A stretch of DNA of 64,000 bases, taken from the NCBI GenBank assembly GCA_018262095.1, contig JAGTRW010000018.1, positions 49,898-113,897 of the forward strand, written 5' to 3'. Position numbers and translations under genes: made by a program. A model generated the notes under the pieces. The model was not told the DNA's origin. It saw nothing but the letters and a program-made list of their open reading frames with translations, and did no database searches. This document shows positions 17,265-26,240 of the stretch, piece by piece; position 1 is the stretch's first letter, and each line of letters starts with the position of its first letter. Source of the DNA: Pseudomonadota bacterium. Its GTDB lineage: Bacteria > Pseudomonadota > Gammaproteobacteria > Burkholderiales > Rhodocyclaceae.

Positions 17265-18464
17265 ATGAAAGAGATGCAGCAACCCGTCGTGCGCAGCCTG
17301 CTGGAGAACGACCTCTACAAATTCACCATGTGGCAGTCGCTGTTGCACAGCAACCCCGGCGCGCACGCCGAGTACCGTTTTGTCTGTCGCAACGCGCCGG
17401 TTTTTCCGCTATCCGAGCTCAAGGCCGAGGTCGATGACGAACTCGACCGCCTGTGCACGATGTACTTTACGCAGGACGAACTCGATTACCTGTCGGGTCT
17501 GCGTTTCATCAAGAGCGATTTCGTCGATTTTCTGACGCTCTTCCGTTTCCAGCGGCGCTTCATCGAAGTTCGCGCCGTCGGCGAGACGCTCGAAGTCGTC
17601 GCGCGCGGTCCGCTGGTGCACGTCATGGGCTTCGAGATCTTCGTGCTCTACATCATCAACGAACTGTACTTTCGGCGGCTGCCGCGCGAAGGTGTCATCG
17701 AAGTCGCTCGCGAGCGCCTGCAGGCGAAGATCGAAGAACTCAAGGCCGCTGTCGTCGACCCGCTGGGCGATCACGACTTCCCGTTCGTTCTTTTCGATTT
17801 CGGTCTGCGCCGGCGTTATTCGGCAACTTGGCACGACGAGGTCGTGCAGCGCTTCGCCACCGAATTGCCGGCCCACTTTCGCGGCACGTCGAACGTCTAT
17901 CTCGCCAAGCAACTTGGGCTGACCCCCTCGGGAACGATGGCGCACGAGTATCTGCAAGCCTACCAGGCGTTCGGCTTTCGCCTGCGCGATTTTCAGAAAG
18001 CCGCGCTCGAAGGCTGGGTGCAGGAATACCGCGGCGATCTCGGCGTCGCGCTCACCGACGTGGTCGGCATGGACGCCTTCCTGCGCGACTTCGATCTGTA
18101 TTTCGCCAAGCTCTTCGACGGCTTGCGCCACGATTCGGGCGACCCCGTTGTCTGGGGCGAAAAGGCGATTGCGCACTATCACGCGCTGCGCATCGATCCA
18201 GCGAGAAAACGACTGGTCTTCTCGGACAGCCTCAATATCCCGGGCGCGCTCGAACTGTACCGCCACTTCAAGGGGCGCATCCAGACCGGTTTTGGCATCG
18301 GTACCGACCTGTCGAACGACACGCCGCACGAAGCGCTCAACATCGTCATGAAGATCACCGCCTGCAACGGCCAGCCGGTCGCCAAACTCTCGGACGAGCC
18401 CGGCAAGACGCTGTGCGACGATCAGACCTTCCTCGCCTACCTGCGCCAGGTGTTCAGCCACTAG
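17265..18464 (+). CDS. pncB: Nicotinate phosphoribosyltransferase
   Basis: A 399-residue enzyme converting nicotinate, PRPP and ATP to nicotinate mononucleotide in NAD salvage. Blocks are [17 protein letters not shown], the EYRFVCR region, [53 protein letters not shown] and [14 protein letters not shown] 17265 gives the usual short N-terminal lead before the conserved LLENDLYKF motif. In-frame GTG 17217 and ATG 17244 are alternatives. It ends 30 bases before the convergent aminotransferase gene. Confidence 0.94.
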   Translation: MKEMQQPVVRSLLENDLYKFTMWQSLLHSNPGAHAEYRFVCRNAPVFPLSELKAEVDDELDRLCTMYFTQDELDYLSGLRFIKSDFVDFLTLFRFQRRFIEVRAVGETLEVVARGPLVHVMGFEIFVLYIINELYFRRLPREGVIEVARERLQAKIEELKAAVVDPLGDHDFPFVLFDFGLRRRYSATWHDEVVQRFATELPAHFRGTSNVYLAKQLGLTPSGTMAHEYLQAYQAFGFRLRDFQKAALEGWVQEYRGDLGVALTDVVGMDAFLRDFDLYFAKLFDGLRHDSGDPVVWGEKAIAHYHALRIDPARKRLVFSDSLNIPGALELYRHFKGRIQTGFGIGTDLSNDTPHEALNIVMKITACNGQPVAKLSDEPGKTLCDDQTFLAYLRQVFSH

Positions 18465-18494
18465 CGCTGAGCCACCGCGACCGCCGTATCGTCT

Positions 18495-19691
18495 TCAACG
18501 CAACCGCGCGAAGGCCTTCTGGATCTGAGCACAGGCGGCTGCCAGGCGCTCGTTCGAGGTGGCAAAGGAGATCCGGAAGAAGCCGTCAAGGCCGAAGGCG
18601 CTGCCCGGAACGACAGCGACCTTGGCCTCTTCGAGCAGGAAACGGGCGACATCGCCGTCGTTTTCAATGACCGATCCATTCGGCGTTTGCCGGCCAAACA
18701 GCGCGCGACACGAAGGAAAAAGATAGAAGGCACCTTGCGGTACCGTGCAGTAAAGTCCATCGGTCGCATTGAACGCCGCCAGGCACAGGTCGCGGCGCGC
18801 CTTGAAAATCGCGTTCCAGCCGGCGATGAAGTCGCGCGGACCATTGAGCGCAGCCACTGCCGCGGCTTGCGCCACCGAACAAGGATTGCTGGTGCTCTGC
18901 GACTGAATCGTCGCGATCGCGCTGATCAAAGCTTGCGGGCCGCCGGCAAAGCCGATTCGCCAGCCGGTCATGGCGTAGGCCTTGGAGACGCCATTGACCG
19001 TGAGCGTCCGCGCCTTGAGCCGCGGCTCGACGGCGGCGATGGTCGCATGCGGCGACGCACCGTAACGGATATGTTCGTAGATGTCGTCGGTCATCACCAG
19101 GACATCCGGGAACTCGAGCAGCACGTCGGCCAGTTCGCGCAATTCATTGGCCGAATAACACGCGCCGCTCGGATTGCCCGGTGAGTTGATGATCACCCAC
19201 TTGGTGCGTTGCGTGATCGCCGCACGCAATTGGCTGGCGGACAGCTTGAACGACTGCGGACAGGCGACGGTCACCGGCTTGCCTTCGGCCAGCAACACCA
19301 TGTCCGGATACGAAACCCAATACGGCGCCGGAATGATCACTTCGTCGCCGGCAGACAGCGTCGCCAGCAGCGCGTTGAACACGATCTGTTTGCCGCCGGT
19401 GCCGACGGTGACTTGGCGATCCGTATACTCGATACCGTTGTCGCGCGAGAACTTGTCGATGATCGCTCGCTTGAGCTCCGGCGTTCCATCGACCGCGGTG
19501 TACCTCGTCTCTCCTCGATCGATGGCTTGTTTGGCCGCGAGCCGGATGTGCTCGGGGGTATCGAAGTCAGGCTCGCCGTTGGCAAGGCCGATGATGTTCT
19601 GCCCGGCAGCGCGCAATTCGGCCGCCAGCTTGCCGATGGCAAGCGTTGGCGACGGTTTGACGAGGTCGAGGCGAGTGGCAAGATAATCCAT
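18495..19691 (-). CDS. PLP-dependent aminotransferase, class I (aspartate aminotransferase-like)
   Basis: A 398-residue fold-type I aminotransferase of the I-gamma group that includes bacterial aspartate and prephenate aminotransferases. The PLP lysine lies in VNGVSKAYAMTGWRIGF. Other marks are GLANGEPDFDTP, YTAVDGTPELKRAI, GGKQIVFNALLA, INSPGNPSGACY and VPGSAFGLDGFFRISFA. ATG 19691 is preferred because GGAAA precedes it. It is the last gene of the leftward operon pxpA, DHDPS-like, aminotransferase. Here it probably handles an amino acid released by the catabolic cluster, rather than general aspartate metabolism; that is inference. Confidence 0.88.
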   Translation of the reverse strand: MDYLATRLDLVKPSPTLAIGKLAAELRAAGQNIIGLANGEPDFDTPEHIRLAAKQAIDRGETRYTAVDGTPELKRAIIDKFSRDNGIEYTDRQVTVGTGGKQIVFNALLATLSAGDEVIIPAPYWVSYPDMVLLAEGKPVTVACPQSFKLSASQLRAAITQRTKWVIINSPGNPSGACYSANELRELADVLLEFPDVLVMTDDIYEHIRYGASPHATIAAVEPRLKARTLTVNGVSKAYAMTGWRIGFAGGPQALISAIATIQSQSTSNPCSVAQAAAVAALNGPRDFIAGWNAIFKARRDLCLAAFNATDGLYCTVPQGAFYLFPSCRALFGRQTPNGSVIENDGDVARFLLEEAKVAVVPGSAFGLDGFFRISFATSNERLAAACAQIQKAFARLR

Positions 19692-19750
19692 GTCGTTTCC
19701 AAAAAAAGAGGCATGGACGCGATAGTCCATGCCTGCGGGCCAATGAGGGA

Positions 19751-20656
19751 CTACTTTGCCAACGCGATTCCGGCCGCCAGCAGCGCGTCTCGCACCTGCG
19801 ACTGGCCCGCCGCATCGAGGTCGAGCAACGGACGACGCACGTGGCCGCCGCGCCAGCCGCGCAGGTTCATCGCCGCCTTGGTCGATTGCGGCTGGCCGAG
19901 TTTTCGCGCGGCGGCGCGTAGCGCGTACCAGCGACGGTGCAATTCTCCGGCGCGAGCGGCGTCGCCGCCGCGCAAGGCATCGTAGGTGCCCTTGACGAGT
20001 TCGGGGATGGCGCAGCTGTTGGTCGAACTGACGCCGTCAAAGCCGAGCACCAAGGGGCCGAGCATCACCAGGTCGGAGGCCGCCAGCACGCGGATGCGCA
20101 GGCTGACGCAGCCGACCAGTTGATCGACGGTCGTCGGATTGAGGTCGCCCTGCTTGAGCGCGACCACCTGCTCGATGTCGCACAATCGCTCGATCAAGGG
20201 CACGGGCAAGGTGATGCCGACGCCCGGGGCGTTGTAGATCATCACGCCGGTCTTCGAAAGCGGCGCGAGTTCCTTGAAGAAAGCGAAGATCTGATCGTCG
20301 GTGACTTCCGAGACAAACGGCGCCATCAGCATCGGCAGACCGCCCAAGTCGCTCGCCAAGACGGTGAGTTCGCGCACGACACGAACGTCGAAATGCGCCG
20401 TGCATAGCAGTACCGGAACGCGGTCGCCGACGACGCTCATCGCCTGACGGAAAAGTTGCGCGCGTTCGTCGGCGTTCATTCCGGGGAACTCGCCGTAGGT
20501 TCCGCCGATCAGCAGGCCGTCGTAGCCGTGCGCGAGTACGCGCTCGATGTTTTCGCTCAGGGCGTTCAGATCAAGGCTGCCATCGGCGCCAAAAGGGCTG
20601 ACGGTAATGTTGAAGAGGCCGTGTGTACGGGCCCGGGATTCGTCTAGTGATTTCAT
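19751..20656 (-). CDS. Dihydrodipicolinate synthase/N-acetylneuraminate lyase family protein (copy 1)
   Basis: A 301-residue class I aldolase-fold protein. The Schiff-base lysine lies in EQVVALKQGDLN, and the MIYNAPGVG segment keeps the family tyrosine. The glycine-rich LIGGTYGEFPGMNADER loop takes the place of the usual substrate-binding loop. These enzymes make or break pyruvate-linked C-C bonds, so the product is likely pyruvate or another 2-oxoacid. It lies 51 bases after pxpA in the leftward operon, with GAGGAATC before its ATG. The exact substrate is unknown. A distant paralogue lies in the rightward arm at 27979-28917. Confidence 0.82.
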   Translation of the reverse strand: MKSLDESRARTHGLFNITVSPFGADGSLDLNALSENIERVLAHGYDGLLIGGTYGEFPGMNADERAQLFRQAMSVVGDRVPVLLCTAHFDVRVVRELTVLASDLGGLPMLMAPFVSEVTDDQIFAFFKELAPLSKTGVMIYNAPGVGITLPVPLIERLCDIEQVVALKQGDLNPTTVDQLVGCVSLRIRVLAASDLVMLGPLVLGFDGVSSTNSCAIPELVKGTYDALRGGDAARAGELHRRWYALRAAARKLGQPQSTKAAMNLRGWRGGHVRRPLLDLDAAGQSQVRDALLAAGIALAK

Positions 20657-20707
20657 GATTCCTCGTGGTTTCAGGGTGGTGGAACGGATTGGTGAAAATT
20701 TCAGCGC

Positions 20708-21481
20708 TCAAATGCCGAGCTGGCTGAGCGGGCGGATGGTGACGCCGACGTCCTCGAGCGTCTGGCGAACGGCACGCGCGATGGCGACGCCTTGTGGGTT
20801 GTCGCCGTGCACGCAGATGGTATGCACGGGCATTGCTATCTTCTTGCCGCTGACCGTTTCGACGGCCTGCTCTTCGACCATGCGCATGGCGCGCGCAGCA
20901 GCGAGCGCCGGGTCGTGGATCACCGCACCGGGCTCGTTGCGCGGCAGCGTCAGGCCGTTGTCGCCGTAGAGACGATCGGCGAACACTTCACAGGCGACGC
21001 GGATATTGCCGCGCCGCGCCGCGCGTTCGGTTTCATTGTGCGGCGTGCTGACCAGCACCAGCTCGCGGTCGAGCGCGCGCATGGCGCGAATCAGCGCCTC
21101 GGATAGATCGCGGTCCTCAAAGGCGATGGTCGCCAGCGCACCGTGCACCTTGACGTGCGTAACCCGGTGACCGACCGCCTGCGCGATTCCCTGCAACGCG
21201 GCGATCTGGTAGATCAGCATCTTCTCGATGTCGGCCGCGCTGTCGCCAAAGATCTTGCGCCGACCGAATCCCCAGACGTCGTTAAAGCCTGGATGGGCAC
21301 CGAGATCGATGCCCTTTTTCAGGGCATCCGTCGCAGTTTGGTGCATCACAATGGGGTCTCCGGCGTGAAAACCGCAGGCCACGTTGGCCGAAGTCACAAG
21401 GTCCAGCATCGCCGTGTCGTCGCCTATCCGATAGGCGCCAAAGCTCTCGCCCAGGTCGGAATTGAGGTCAACTGAATTCAT
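20708..21481 (-). CDS. pxpA: 5-oxoprolinase subunit A (LamB/YcsF family)
   Basis: A 257-residue LamB/YcsF protein. The start VDLNSDLGESFGAYRIGDD, the NVACGFHAGDP segment, IDLGAHPGFND, VKVHGAL and ICVHGDNP are diagnostic. With PxpB and PxpC it forms the ATP-dependent enzyme that opens 5-oxoproline to glutamate. Here pxpA is split from pxpBC, which sit 4 kb away on the opposite strand. I choose ATG 21481 with GGGAG seven bases upstream. It begins the leftward operon from the divergent promoter region. Confidence 0.93.
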   Translation of the reverse strand: MNSVDLNSDLGESFGAYRIGDDTAMLDLVTSANVACGFHAGDPIVMHQTATDALKKGIDLGAHPGFNDVWGFGRRKIFGDSAADIEKMLIYQIAALQGIAQAVGHRVTHVKVHGALATIAFEDRDLSEALIRAMRALDRELVLVSTPHNETERAARRGNIRVACEVFADRLYGDNGLTLPRNEPGAVIHDPALAAARAMRMVEEQAVETVSGKKIAMPVHTICVHGDNPQGVAIARAVRQTLEDVGVTIRPLSQLGI

Positions 21482-21514
21482 TTCATTGCTCCCGAAAAAA
21501 GAAATTTCTGATTT

Positions 21515-21524
21515 TGGTGCACCA
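21515..21524. promoter_or_regulatory. Palindrome TGGTGCACCA, candidate GntR/FCD operator
   Basis: A perfect 10-bp palindrome of the TGGT...ACCA type bound by FCD-group GntR regulators. It abuts the sigma-54-like promoter in the divergent gap. The GntR gene at 27246 is an obvious candidate ligand. No binding data are available. Confidence 0.45.
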
Positions 21525-21549
21525 CTGGCACGCAACATGCATGCCAGTG
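21523..21549. repeat. 8-bp inverted repeat overlapping the promoter
   Basis: CACTGGCA at 21523-21530 and TGCCAGTG at 21542-21549 flank the -12 region. The left arm overlaps the -24 element, so binding here would compete with polymerase. Confidence 0.5.
21526..21541 (+). promoter_or_regulatory. Sigma-54 (-24/-12) promoter for the ABC importer operon
   Basis: TGGCACG-CAAC-ATGCA matches the consensus TGGCACG-N4-TTGCA except for one base. The GG (21527-21528) and GC (21539-21540) are exactly ten bases apart. The ATG of the binding-protein gene lies about 75 bases after the expected start of transcription. An enhancer-binding activator would be required; none is encoded in the cluster. Confidence 0.75.
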
Positions 21550-21626
21550 ACTCGTGCGATGCGGAGACGTTGATCTACATTGCGCAAATCACTCGTGCAG
21601 TTCATTCGTACAGATCAGGAGAGACC

Positions 21627-22673
21627 ATGAAGAGCAGGTTGCAAAAATTGGGCTGTGTGGTGGCGTTGGCCGCAGCCGTGGCCGGCGGGGCGCAAGCCGC
21701 CGAACTCAACTTCGCGAGCTGGGGCGGCGCCTACCAGGGCGCGATTCGCGATGCCTGGCTCAAGCCGTTCGCCAAGGAAACCGGCATCAAGATCACCGAG
21801 GACACCGACCCACAGGTGGCCAAGATCAAGGCGATGATCGATACCAAGTCGGTGGCCTGGGACGTGGTGACCGAAAACAGCGCGCGCCTGACGCGTGGCA
21901 TCAAGCTCGGCGTTTTCGAAAAAATCACCGCCGACATGGTCGACCAGAAACACGTGATTCCGGGCGCGCGCAACGAATACGGCGTGCCTTCGGAAATCTT
22001 TTCGACGCTGATTGGCTTCTCGACCAAATCCTTTCCGGCCGGCAAGGCGCAGCCTTCGACCTTCGCCGATTTTTGGGATGTCGCCAAGTTCCCCGGCAAA
22101 CGCACGCTGCAGGACGATCCGGCGACGGTCATCGAATCGGCGCTGATCGCCGACGGCGTCGCTCCCGGCGACGTCTATAAGGTGCTATCGACACCCGCCG
22201 GTATCGACCGCGCGATGAAGCAGATCGAAAAGATCAAGCCGCACGTCGCGATGTGGTGGAAGAACGGCGCCGAGCCGGTCAACGCGCTGGGCAGCGGCGA
22301 AGTGGTCATGGCGCTGGGCTGGAACGGCCGCTTCCAGGCCGGAATCGACTCGGGTCTGCCGATCCAGATGGGCTGGGGCAATACCGTCGCCCAGGTCGGC
22401 TACTTCGTTCTGGTCAAGGGCGCGCCGCACCGCGAAGAGGCGCTCAAGCTGATGAACTACATGATCAGCCCGAAGAATCAGGCCGAGTTCAGCAAGTACA
22501 TCGCCTACGGCCCGACCACCGAAGCGGCGTTCCCGCTGATCGACGAAGCGCGCAAACACCGCCTGCCGTCGACGCCCGAACGCATGAAGAGCGCGCTGTT
22601 CCTCGACTCGGAATTCTGGGAGAAGAACGGCCCGGCAATCGTCGAGCGCTACAACCAGATCCGCGCCCGCTAA
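21627..22673 (+). CDS. ABC transporter substrate-binding protein (polyamine/PotD-like)
   Basis: A 348-residue periplasmic binding protein with a signal peptide (VVALAAAVAGGAQA, cleavage before AELNFASWGG). The fold markers LNFASWGGAYQGA, WDVVTENSARLTRG and ALGWNGRFQAG match the family that includes PotD and related opine, amino-acid and phosphonate binding proteins. ATG 21627 has AGGAGAG upstream. It is the first gene of the rightward operon and is followed by a strong hairpin that could raise its mRNA level over the permease. The context with 5-oxoprolinase suggests a cyclic or N-acylated amino acid as ligand; that is inference. Confidence 0.88.
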   Translation: MKSRLQKLGCVVALAAAVAGGAQAAELNFASWGGAYQGAIRDAWLKPFAKETGIKITEDTDPQVAKIKAMIDTKSVAWDVVTENSARLTRGIKLGVFEKITADMVDQKHVIPGARNEYGVPSEIFSTLIGFSTKSFPAGKAQPSTFADFWDVAKFPGKRTLQDDPATVIESALIADGVAPGDVYKVLSTPAGIDRAMKQIEKIKPHVAMWWKNGAEPVNALGSGEVVMALGWNGRFQAGIDSGLPIQMGWGNTVAQVGYFVLVKGAPHREEALKLMNYMISPKNQAEFSKYIAYGPTTEAAFPLIDEARKHRLPSTPERMKSALFLDSEFWEKNGPAIVERYNQIRAR

Positions 22674-22687
22674 CGCAATCCTAAGCC

Positions 22688-22714
22688 TTGCCGCGCCGCC
22701 GGGCGGCGCGGCAA
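22688..22714 (+). promoter_or_regulatory. Perfect inverted repeat between binding-protein and permease genes
   Basis: TTGCCGCGCCGCC, one base, then GGCGGCGCGGCAA gives a 13-bp palindrome. Intercistronic hairpins after ABC binding-protein genes commonly protect the upstream mRNA and reduce read-through, which would favour excess binding protein. Confidence 0.65.
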
Positions 22715-22729
22715 ATCCGGGACATGACC

Positions 22730-24421
22730 ATGGCACACCTCGTACTCGATCTTCCGCCCTCATCGCTCGCCGCGCGTCGACGTTCCTCGCCGGCCTTGCT
22801 GGCCGCCTTGCCGCTGCTCGTCTTTCTGCTGTGCTTCTTCGTCGGGCCGATCGCCGGCCTGCTCAAGGAGGGATTCGTCAGTGACGGCGCGCTGAGCCTG
22901 GCCAACTACCGGCACCTGATCGACACGCCGATCTACCGCATCGTGCTCGGCAATACCTTCACCATCGCCTTCTTTGTCACGCTGTCGTGCATCGTGATGA
23001 GTTATCCGCTGGCCTATCTGATGGCGACCGTCAGCCAGAACGTTTCGCGCCTGCTGTTCTTCGCCGTGCTGCTGCCCTTCTGGGCCAGCGCGCTGGTTCG
23101 CACCTCGGCGTGGATCGCCTTGCTCGGCAAAAACGGCCCGCTCAACACGCTGCTCACCAGCATCGGCGTACTCGACCAGCCGATGGCCTTTCTCTACAAT
23201 TTCACCGGCGTGATGATCGGCATGACGCACGTGCTCATGCCCTTTGTCGTGCTGCCGCTCTATGCCTCGTTCCGCGCCATGGACAACACGCTGGTCCAGG
23301 CGGCGCAGAGCCTCGGCGCCGGATCGGTCGGCATTTTCAACAACGTCGTTCTGCCGCTGACCAGCCCGGGCGTCGTCGCCGGCGGAATCATCGTCTTCAT
23401 GAACGCGGTCGGCTATTACATCACGCCGTCGCTGATGGGCGGTCCGGCGCAACGCATGGTCGCCGAACTAATTTCGTACAACATCAGCGAGGAGCTCAAC
23501 TGGGGACTGGCGGCGGCTTTAGCCGGGGTGCTGCTGGTCACCGTGCTGGCGTCCTTATGGACCTTCAATCGCCTGTTCGGTCTCGACCAATTGATCAGCG
23601 GTTCGTCGGGCAAAGGCGCCAGTGCGGCGCCGGCGCGGCGAACGCCGGGCGGCCGGGTGTCGGTGGTGCTCGGTGTCGCCTGCGCCATCTTCCTGTTGCT
23701 GCCGATCATCGTCGTCGTTCCGATGAGCTTCGGCACCAGCGATTTTCCGATTTTTCCGCCGCCTCAGTACGGGTTGCGCTGGTACACCAGTTTCTTCGAC
23801 GACGGCAAGTGGATGGGTGCGCTGTTTTCCAGCCTGCGCGTCGGCGTACTGGTGACGGTGCTGGCGACACTGCTCGGCACGCTGGCCGCGCTCGGCGTGC
23901 ACAAGATGCAGTCCGAGCGCAAGAGCTGGCTCGACGCCTTGTTCATCGTTCCGATGTCGGTGCCGGCGATCATCACCGCGGTGTCGCTGTTCTACCTGAT
24001 GGCGCCGCTCGGTCTGGTCGCCAATTCGGTGGCCGTCGTCATCGGCCACACCGTGCTGGCATCGCCCTACGTCTATATCACGGTGCGCGCCGCACTGCGC
24101 AGCTTCGACCCGGCGCTTGAACTGGCGGCGCTCAGCCTCGGCGCATCGTGGCCCGAGATGTTTCGCCTGGTCATGCTACCCGCGCTGATGCCGAGTCTGG
24201 TCGGCGGCGCCGTGTTCGCCTTCGTCACCTCGTTCGACGACGTGGTGATGGCACTGTTCCTCACCAGCATCCGTAACCGGACGCTGCCGAAACTGATGTA
24301 CGAAGGGCTGGCGCACGACTTTGACCCGACGGTGATTTCGGCATCGTGCGTGCTGATCGGCGCGACGGTACTGATTCTGCTGAGCAATATGTTGCTTGAG
24401 CAGAGAAAAGGAGCTTTATGA
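22730..24421 (+). CDS. ABC transporter permease, two fused permease domains
   Basis: A 563-residue inner-membrane protein with two BPD_transp_1 domains in one chain, equivalent to a PotB-PotC fusion. Each half has the EAA coupling loop: AAQSLGAGSVGIFNNVVLPLT near residue 200 and AALSLGASWPEMFRLVMLP near residue 475. About twelve hydrophobic segments are visible, with a polar Gly/Ala-rich linker (SGSSGKGASAAPA) between halves. ATG 22730 has GGGA seven bases upstream; ATG 22724 is the alternative. The stop overlaps the ATPase gene (ATGA). Confidence 0.92.
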   Translation: MAHLVLDLPPSSLAARRRSSPALLAALPLLVFLLCFFVGPIAGLLKEGFVSDGALSLANYRHLIDTPIYRIVLGNTFTIAFFVTLSCIVMSYPLAYLMATVSQNVSRLLFFAVLLPFWASALVRTSAWIALLGKNGPLNTLLTSIGVLDQPMAFLYNFTGVMIGMTHVLMPFVVLPLYASFRAMDNTLVQAAQSLGAGSVGIFNNVVLPLTSPGVVAGGIIVFMNAVGYYITPSLMGGPAQRMVAELISYNISEELNWGLAAALAGVLLVTVLASLWTFNRLFGLDQLISGSSGKGASAAPARRTPGGRVSVVLGVACAIFLLLPIIVVVPMSFGTSDFPIFPPPQYGLRWYTSFFDDGKWMGALFSSLRVGVLVTVLATLLGTLAALGVHKMQSERKSWLDALFIVPMSVPAIITAVSLFYLMAPLGLVANSVAVVIGHTVLASPYVYITVRAALRSFDPALELAALSLGASWPEMFRLVMLPALMPSLVGGAVFAFVTSFDDVVMALFLTSIRNRTLPKLMYEGLAHDFDPTVISASCVLIGATVLILLSNMLLEQRKGAL

Positions 24422-25488
24422 TGCATGCGTCAAGCCAATTCGGGGCCATTGCGAGTGCCGATCTCATGCCGACCATCGAACTTGCCGAACGGCCCGAGGC
24501 GCAAGGCAAGGACGTCGCCGTTGCCGGCGTTCGCAAGACCTACAAGAACACCGTGGCGCTCGCCGAGATCAGCCTGGCGGTCGCCCGCGGCGAATTCTGC
24601 ACGCTGCTCGGCGCCTCGGGCTCGGGAAAAACAACGCTGCTCAAGATCATCGCCGGCTTCGAATCGCCGGACAGCGGCAGCGTGCGAATCGCCGGACGCG
24701 ACGTGACGCAGATGCCGATTGCCGACCGCAACATCGGCATGGTTTTCCAGAACTACTCGCTTTTCCCGCACATGAGCGTGTTCGAAAACGTCGCTTTCCC
24801 GCTGCGCATGCGGCGCCTCAACCACGACGACATCAGGCGACGCGTCGGCCAAGCGCTCGACCTCGTGAGCCTGGGCGAGCTGCGCCAGCGCTTGCCGCGC
24901 GAGCTGTCCGGCGGCCAGCAGCAGCGCGTCGCGCTGGCGCGGGCGCTGATCTTCAATCCCGATCTGCTGCTGATGGACGAGCCGCTCGGCGCGCTCGACA
25001 AGAACCTGCGCCAGACGATCCAGCTGCAGCTCAAGAAACTGCATCACGATCTCGGACTGACCGTCGTTTTCGTCACGCACGATCAGGAAGAGGCGATGAA
25101 TCTCTCCGACCGCATCGTGATCATGGATCAGGGGCGAATCGTTCAAACGGGAACCCCGGATGCGCTTTATCTGCAACCGGACAATCCTTTCGTCGCCGGC
25201 TTCCTGGGCGAATGCAACTTCATCGAAAAACCGGGCTGCATCGTCGGCGTTCGTCCGGAAAACGTCCGCATCGGCGCGCAGATCGGCGATTCCGATCTGC
25301 GCCACGACGGGCAGATCATCGCCGCGACGTTCTGCGGAATGCACTGGAAACTGTTCATCAAGTCTCACAACGCGACGATGATCGCCTATGCGCCGGTGGC
25401 CGGCGCCAGCAGCGCCAGCTTCGAACCCGGGCGAACGGTGAGCTGGGGATTCGCTGCGGCCGACGCGATGGAATTTGCCGTTCAATGA
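24418..25488 (+). CDS. ABC transporter ATP-binding protein (PotA-like)
   Basis: A 356-residue ATPase. Walker A is LLGASGSGKTT, the Q-loop is in MVFQNYSLFPHMSV, the signature is RELSGGQQQRVALARAL, Walker B is LLLMDEPLGALD and the switch histidine is in VFVTHDQEEA. A short TOBE-like domain follows (VGVRPENVRIG). It powers the fused permease. The ATG overlaps the permease stop, and the gene in turn overlaps pxpB by four bases, so transport and oxoprolinase genes are tightly coupled. Confidence 0.94.
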   Translation: MMHASSQFGAIASADLMPTIELAERPEAQGKDVAVAGVRKTYKNTVALAEISLAVARGEFCTLLGASGSGKTTLLKIIAGFESPDSGSVRIAGRDVTQMPIADRNIGMVFQNYSLFPHMSVFENVAFPLRMRRLNHDDIRRRVGQALDLVSLGELRQRLPRELSGGQQQRVALARALIFNPDLLLMDEPLGALDKNLRQTIQLQLKKLHHDLGLTVVFVTHDQEEAMNLSDRIVIMDQGRIVQTGTPDALYLQPDNPFVAGFLGECNFIEKPGCIVGVRPENVRIGAQIGDSDLRHDGQIIAATFCGMHWKLFIKSHNATMIAYAPVAGASSASFEPGRTVSWGFAAADAMEFAVQ

Positions 25489-26240
25489 GTCTGCCGCCGA
25501 AGCAGCCGACACCGCGCTTTTTGCTGGCCGGAGACCGTGCGCTGACCGTCGAGTTCGGCCAGACCATCGATGCGCTGACCAATCGCCGCGTGCAGCAGCT
25601 CGCCGCTCGCCTCAACGCGCAGCGCGGCGACGCCATCGTCGGCGTGGTGCCGACCTACCGCTCGCTGACGGTCAGCTACGAGCCACTGCGCATTTCGCTC
25701 GACGCGCTGCGTGCGAAAATCGTCGCCTGCCTGGCGGGCGAACAGCTCGGTAGCGTGCCGTCGCGCCGCTGGCTGGTTCCGGTTTGCTACGGAGGAGAAT
25801 GCGGCGAGGATCTGGAGACGCTCGCCGCGACGCACGACATGACGCCGGGCGAGGTGATCGCGCTGCACAGCGCGCCGGTCTATCGCGTCTATATGGTCGG
25901 TTTTCTGCCCGGCTTCGCTTATCTGGGCGACCTTGACCAACGCCTGCACACGCCGCGCCGTGCCGTGCCGCGGCCGCTGACGCCGGCCGGCAGCATCAAC
26001 GTCGGCGGACAACAGACCGCGATCGCCTCCGTCGCCGGGCCGAGCGGCTGGCATTTGCTTGGCCGGACCCCTTGGCGAAGTTTTGATCCGCAGCGCGTAA
26101 ATCCCTTCCTGTTCGCCGCCGGCGACGAGGTGGTGTTCACGCCGATCGGCGAAAAAGACTATGCACAGATGGCGGCGGCGATCGATCGCGGCGATGACCT
26201 GCCGCGCCCGGTCTCGCGCGAGCCGGAGGACGAGCGGTGA
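25485..26240 (+). CDS. pxpB: 5-oxoprolinase subunit B (KipI/allophanate hydrolase subunit 1 family)
   Basis: A 251-residue AHS1-domain protein. Markers are GDRALTVEFG near residue 16, VPTYRSLTVSYEP, VCYGGECGEDLE, YRVYMVGFLPGFAYLGDL, the PRPLTPAGSINVGGQQTAI loop and GPSGWHLLGRTP. It acts with PxpA and PxpC on 5-oxoproline. The start overlaps the ATPase stop and the end overlaps the pxpC GTG. Confidence 0.94.
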   Translation: MSLPPKQPTPRFLLAGDRALTVEFGQTIDALTNRRVQQLAARLNAQRGDAIVGVVPTYRSLTVSYEPLRISLDALRAKIVACLAGEQLGSVPSRRWLVPVCYGGECGEDLETLAATHDMTPGEVIALHSAPVYRVYMVGFLPGFAYLGDLDQRLHTPRRAVPRPLTPAGSINVGGQQTAIASVAGPSGWHLLGRTPWRSFDPQRVNPFLFAAGDEVVFTPIGEKDYAQMAAAIDRGDDLPRPVSREPEDER

